Of a stretch of 64,000 bases of DNA, positions 60,983 through 64,000 are shown one piece after another; position 1 is the first letter of the stretch, and each line of letters starts with the position of its first letter. The stretch is from Spirosoma luteum DSM 19990 (lineage in GTDB: Bacteria; Bacteroidota; Bacteroidia; Cytophagales; Spirosomataceae). The stretch covers positions 744,001-808,000 of the forward strand of contig NZ_KB893245.1 of assembly GCF_000374065.1 (NCBI RefSeq). The letters are read 5' to 3'. Below the pieces are notes generated by a model. It had not been told where the DNA came from. It saw only the letters and a program-made list of their open reading frames with translations, and did not search any database. The position numbers and the translations under genes are program-made.

Positions 60983-61789
60983 CTAACGATTCGAGTGATA
61001 GTGACGCTGGATACTAGCCGTCAACAATTGGTAAATCTCTGCCAGCTGGGGCCGATTCCCCAGATAATTCAGATGCGTTTCAATGGTTTTCAAATCACCC
61101 CGGCGAGCCGGACCCGTTTGAACATCGGCGGGACTTTCGGCATCCAGTCCTTTATGAAAGGTTTCGGCTATCAACGGCCGTAGCAAATCAAAATCCATTC
61201 CTTCGGCGGTGATCATATCGTTGGCGAGAGCCAGCAGATGATTGGTAAAGTTACAGGCAAACACGGCCGCTACGTGCAATGCTTTTCGCTCCTCGGAGGT
61301 GATAACGTAAACGGTGTGGCTGATATCCTGCGCCAGGCGTACCAACTTATCTTCCGTTGTGGAGTCTGCCGATTCGATACAGAGCGGTATGTCCTCAAAA
61401 GCCATGAAGGATTGCTCCCTGGTAAAGGTTTGAAGCGGGTAAAAAACACCCGTCTGCACGGGCACATCGCTATAAACGGCCATCCATTGTTCCAATGCCC
61501 GCAGGGATTGCCCCCCGGCCGTATGTACCACCAGGGCATTTTCGGGCAGTACCAGTCGGGAACAGACTTCTTCGAGTGCCTGGTCAGAAACGGCCAGAAC
61601 AAATAAATGGGACGGGCTATCGGCAAAGTTCAGGTCCGAATGCGTCCGGGCATCGTACAGATTACTAACCAGTTGACGGGCATGCTGAAGCTGACGGCTG
61701 TATACTTCATTGATATGATGCCCGGCACTTTCTAAGGCCGGGGCAAGGTGCCAGGACAGGTTACCAGCACCCACAAACGTTATTTCCAT
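60983..61789 (-). CDS. Rossmann-like and DUF2520 domain protein
   Basis: The 268-residue protein has an NAD(P)-binding start, MEITFVGAGNLSWHLAPALE, and a C-terminal DUF2520 domain (KALHVAAVFACNFTNHLLAL, LLRPLIAETFHKGL, TGPARRGD). It resembles F420-dependent or ketopantoate reductase-like proteins but has no fixed function. ATG 61789 is chosen over an upstream TTG. It lies 15 bases upstream of the BNR-type gene on the same strand, so both may be co-transcribed. Confidence 0.92.
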   Translation of the reverse strand: MEITFVGAGNLSWHLAPALESAGHHINEVYSRQLQHARQLVSNLYDARTHSDLNFADSPSHLFVLAVSDQALEEVCSRLVLPENALVVHTAGGQSLRALEQWMAVYSDVPVQTGVFYPLQTFTREQSFMAFEDIPLCIESADSTTEDKLVRLAQDISHTVYVITSEERKALHVAAVFACNFTNHLLALANDMITAEGMDFDLLRPLIAETFHKGLDAESPADVQTGPARRGDLKTIETHLNYLGNRPQLAEIYQLLTASIQRHYHSNR

Positions 61790-61987
61790 ACTCAAGTATA
61801 ACCTATTTTGGTCGAAACCAGGCCGTATTGGCTAAAGGTAGCCAATTGATAAAACCTGCCGTCGTGCTGGTTCATGAGTTTATTTAGTCCCAACTATTTC
61901 CCTCTATAAACCGTTATGCACTTGTTCAGACGACAAGGCCTTTAGGTATACCGGCTTACTAGAGAAAAAAGCTTCGTCGGCATTATT

Positions 61988-63478
61988 ATGGAAATTCTTG
62001 TTTTGCTTTTGTACGCAACGGCCCTTTTGCTGTTGTTCTTATATAATTTCGGTCAATTAAGCCTGATAATTACCTACTTACGCTCTACAAAGAAGCGTCA
62101 GAAATTGATTCAGCCGACGGCCTTACTGTCAGCTGACGACCTGCCCCGCGTCACCATTCAGTTGCCCGTTTACAATGAACTTTATGTGGTAGAGCGGCTG
62201 ATTGATGCCATTGTCCAAATACAGTATCCGAAGGATAAACTCGATATTCAGGTTCTGGACGACTCGACGGATGAAACGGTAGCCATTATTGCCAGAAAAG
62301 TAGCTGAATACCAGCAGCAGGGGGTACCTATCGAACATATCCGCCGACCCGAGCGGACTGGCTTTAAGGCCGGGGCACTGGGCTACGGACTCACACTGGC
62401 GAAGGGGGAGTTAATCGCTATTTTCGATGCCGACTTTGTGCCAGACCCTGATTTTTTACTCAAAACGGTACCGCATTTTTCCGACCCGCGCGTCGGGATT
62501 GTGCAGACTCGCTGGGAGCACCTGAACGAGGAGTTTTCGCTGATTACGCAGCTGCAGGCGTTTGGCCTGAATGCCCACTTCACGGTGGAGCAGAGTGGCC
62601 GTTACGCAGGTGGCTACCTGGCTAACTTCAACGGAACGGGCGGGGTATGGCGCAAGGAAGCTATCATTGATGCCGGGGGCTGGCAAAGCGATACCCTCAC
62701 CGAAGATTTGGACCTGAGCTACCGGGCGCAGCTGCGCAACTGGACATTCGTTTACCGGGAGGATGTTGGCTCACCGGCCGAGTTGCCCGTGGCCATGAAC
62801 GCCCTGAAATCGCAGCAATATCGCTGGATGAAGGGAGCTGCCGAATGTGCCCGCAAACTGTTTGTGAAGGTTATCAAAACGCCGGGTATATCCCTGCCCA
62901 TAAAACTTCACGCCTTTTTTCACCTGTTCAGCAGTGCTACCTTCATTCTGGTGCTAGTGCTGGGCGTGCTGAGTGTTCCCCTGATTTACATTCGCAGTCA
63001 GCACCCTGAGTGGGAAGGGGTGTTCACGGTTATCAACCTGTTTCAGTTCAACCTGGTTATTCTGCTTACGTTTTACGGCATTCCCATCTGGTTTCTGAAA
63101 GGTACCAACAAAGCGAAACTAATCTGGTATTTTCCCATGTATTCTTCGCTGATGATGGGGTTATCGCTGCACAATACCATCGCCGTAATGGAGGGATACA
63201 TGGGCCGCAAAACGCCGTTTGTCCGAACGCCCAAGTTTAACGTAACAACCGCGAAGGATAACTGGGCTGCCAATAAATATATCAACCACCGGGTAAGCTG
63301 GCTAACGGTAGCGGAAAGTGCTCTGACGCTCTATTTCCTCGGGGGCCTTGCTTTGGCCTTCTATCTACAGGATTTCCGCCTTTTCTTTCTGCACATCATG
63401 CTTATGGTTGGCTTCGGTATGGTGGCCAGTTACTCCCTCCTTCAGGCTCTTAGCCGTACCGCATCAGCCAGCGCCTGA
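61988..63478 (+). CDS. Cellulose-synthase-like GT2 membrane glycosyltransferase
   Basis: The 496-residue processive-type GT2 has an N-terminal helix, then a cytoplasmic domain with Asp91-Asp92 (VLDDSTDET), DAD (147-149), TED (238-240) and QQYRW (276-280), the D,D,D,QxxRW set. Four or more helices follow. It resembles CslA-like beta-mannan or glucomannan synthases and some cyclic-glucan or exopolysaccharide synthases. No PilZ domain or partner gene is adjacent. It probably polymerises a beta-glycan across the inner membrane. Confidence 0.9.
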   Translation: MEILVLLLYATALLLLFLYNFGQLSLIITYLRSTKKRQKLIQPTALLSADDLPRVTIQLPVYNELYVVERLIDAIVQIQYPKDKLDIQVLDDSTDETVAIIARKVAEYQQQGVPIEHIRRPERTGFKAGALGYGLTLAKGELIAIFDADFVPDPDFLLKTVPHFSDPRVGIVQTRWEHLNEEFSLITQLQAFGLNAHFTVEQSGRYAGGYLANFNGTGGVWRKEAIIDAGGWQSDTLTEDLDLSYRAQLRNWTFVYREDVGSPAELPVAMNALKSQQYRWMKGAAECARKLFVKVIKTPGISLPIKLHAFFHLFSSATFILVLVLGVLSVPLIYIRSQHPEWEGVFTVINLFQFNLVILLTFYGIPIWFLKGTNKAKLIWYFPMYSSLMMGLSLHNTIAVMEGYMGRKTPFVRTPKFNVTTAKDNWAANKYINHRVSWLTVAESALTLYFLGGLALAFYLQDFRLFFLHIMLMVGFGMVASYSLLQALSRTASASA

Positions 63479-63765
63479 ATTGTTTCGGCCCTGCGTAGTT
63501 CGATTCCACGCATATATCGCTACGTTTACGCCGGTAAAGTATGGCCCGGAAATTGTAGGGCGCTTTGACAGGTTAATTATCTCCCGCATACCAACTGGCA
63601 GATAAACGACGATTAGTGCGTAACTTTTCGTCGCGTTATGTCAGATACGAACGGTAGATTACCGGTTAAAAAAATCTACATCCCGGTTAGACGAATGGTC
63701 TGATGTTGGCCGTTTGATAGAAGTACATACCGTACACACCTTTTCCTGAACCTGAAAAGTCCCAA

Positions 63766-64000
63766 ATGGTGAACCCTTACTTTGTTCACAAGTCTCTTTT
63801 TTACCACCTTATCCCCGCTTTTGGCAGGCTCCTGTTCGCCCAGAATGGTTGGCTGATACTGGGATGCTGGTTGCTTATGGGATTGGGGATAAGCCATGCG
63901 CAGAACCCAACCACTCCCACCCAGGGCGGAGCTAATAAACAGCAACAGATTAAAAAACCGCAACAGGTTAATGGAGGGGTAGAATCGGAGCTTGAAAGAG
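63766..64000 (+). CDS. Start of a secreted protein, cut by the window end
   Basis: From ATG 63766 about 78 codons are open to the end of the window. The product has a basic start, a hydrophobic core (GWLILGCWLLMGLGISHAQ) that looks like a signal peptide, then a Gln/Lys-rich low-complexity stretch. No domain is seen yet. It may encode an outer-membrane or secreted protein. The other strand also has an open frame here (63676-63963), which is judged a shadow. Confidence 0.65.
   Translation, partial: MVNPYFVHKSLFYHLIPAFGRLLFAQNGWLILGCWLLMGLGISHAQNPTTPTQGGANKQQQIKKPQQVNGGVESELER

Noticed and set aside
63490..63515. GTTCGATTC motif resembling a tRNA T-loop
   Set aside because: Flanking bases do not form the acceptor, D and anticodon arms; no tRNA can be folded.
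63676..63963. 95-codon minus-strand frame at the window end
   Set aside because: The plus strand here has a convincing signal peptide; the minus frame has no such features.

Overview
The window looks like chromosomal DNA of a Cytophagales bacterium (Bacteroidota), most likely Spirosoma or a near relative. The evidence is a DivIVA-like protein with a Bacteroidota-type tail, a DUF5522 protein, a carbamoyl-phosphate synthase large subunit without its C-terminal regulatory domain, a bacillithiol-linked YtxJ protein, DUF1080 and Gfo/Idh/MocA secreted enzymes, several promoter-like TAnnTTTG boxes, and almost no Shine-Dalgarno sequences. I found no rRNA, tRNA, insertion sequence, integrase or CRISPR array. 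The genus is an inference.

Layout. 1-7 kb: the end of a formylglycine-generating-enzyme-like protein, a DUF1080 protein, a phosphopantetheinyl transferase divergent from a WD40 protein, divIVA-like, folB, ytxJ-like, waaA and rsgA. 7-13.7 kb: a Uma2-family protein, a minus-strand run of AAA ATPase, TOPRIM-like protein and cystathionine beta-synthase joined by two 4-base overlaps, an M1 peptidase with methylmalonyl-CoA epimerase, and an IscA/ErpA-type Fe-S protein. 14-26 kb is carbohydrate catabolism: a minus-strand pair (GH2 enzyme and DUF4965 glutaminase-like protein), then a plus-strand glucuronate set (ExuT-type transporter, CE15 glucuronoyl esterase, mannonate dehydratase, GH67 alpha-glucuronidase, SDR oxidoreductase).

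26-36 kb: a single-domain response regulator, a DUF2147 protein, a small membrane protein, an SCP2 protein, a Tat-exported oxidoreductase, a 7TMR-DISM histidine kinase, and treZ-treY, which make trehalose from maltodextrin. 36-47 kb: carB, a secreted protein of unknown function, a PA2169-family protein, an aldo/keto reductase, a Nudix-aminotransferase-tyrA operon, a lipoprotein and a nucleoside hydrolase. 47-53 kb: a CusCBA/Czc-type metal efflux operon. 53-64 kb: an alpha/beta hydrolase, a YrdB-like protein, a quinone oxidoreductase, an RluA-type pseudouridine synthase, rpmB, a DUF5522 protein, rocD, a toxin-antitoxin pair with a broken RelE toxin, a metalloprotease-MORN fusion, a YCF48/BNR protein with one in-frame amber codon, a DUF2520 protein, a cellulose-synthase-like GT2, and the start of a secreted protein.

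The strongest candidate for a little-described system is the AAA ATPase/TOPRIM-like pair at 9305-11046. It is clearly more AT-rich than its neighbours and is translationally coupled to a housekeeping-type cystathionine beta-synthase. Other notable items are long perfect inverted repeats in many gene gaps (two with no loop at all), a dispersed-repeat-like element at 13842-13928, and a RelE frameshift lying exactly at a perfect inverted repeat.
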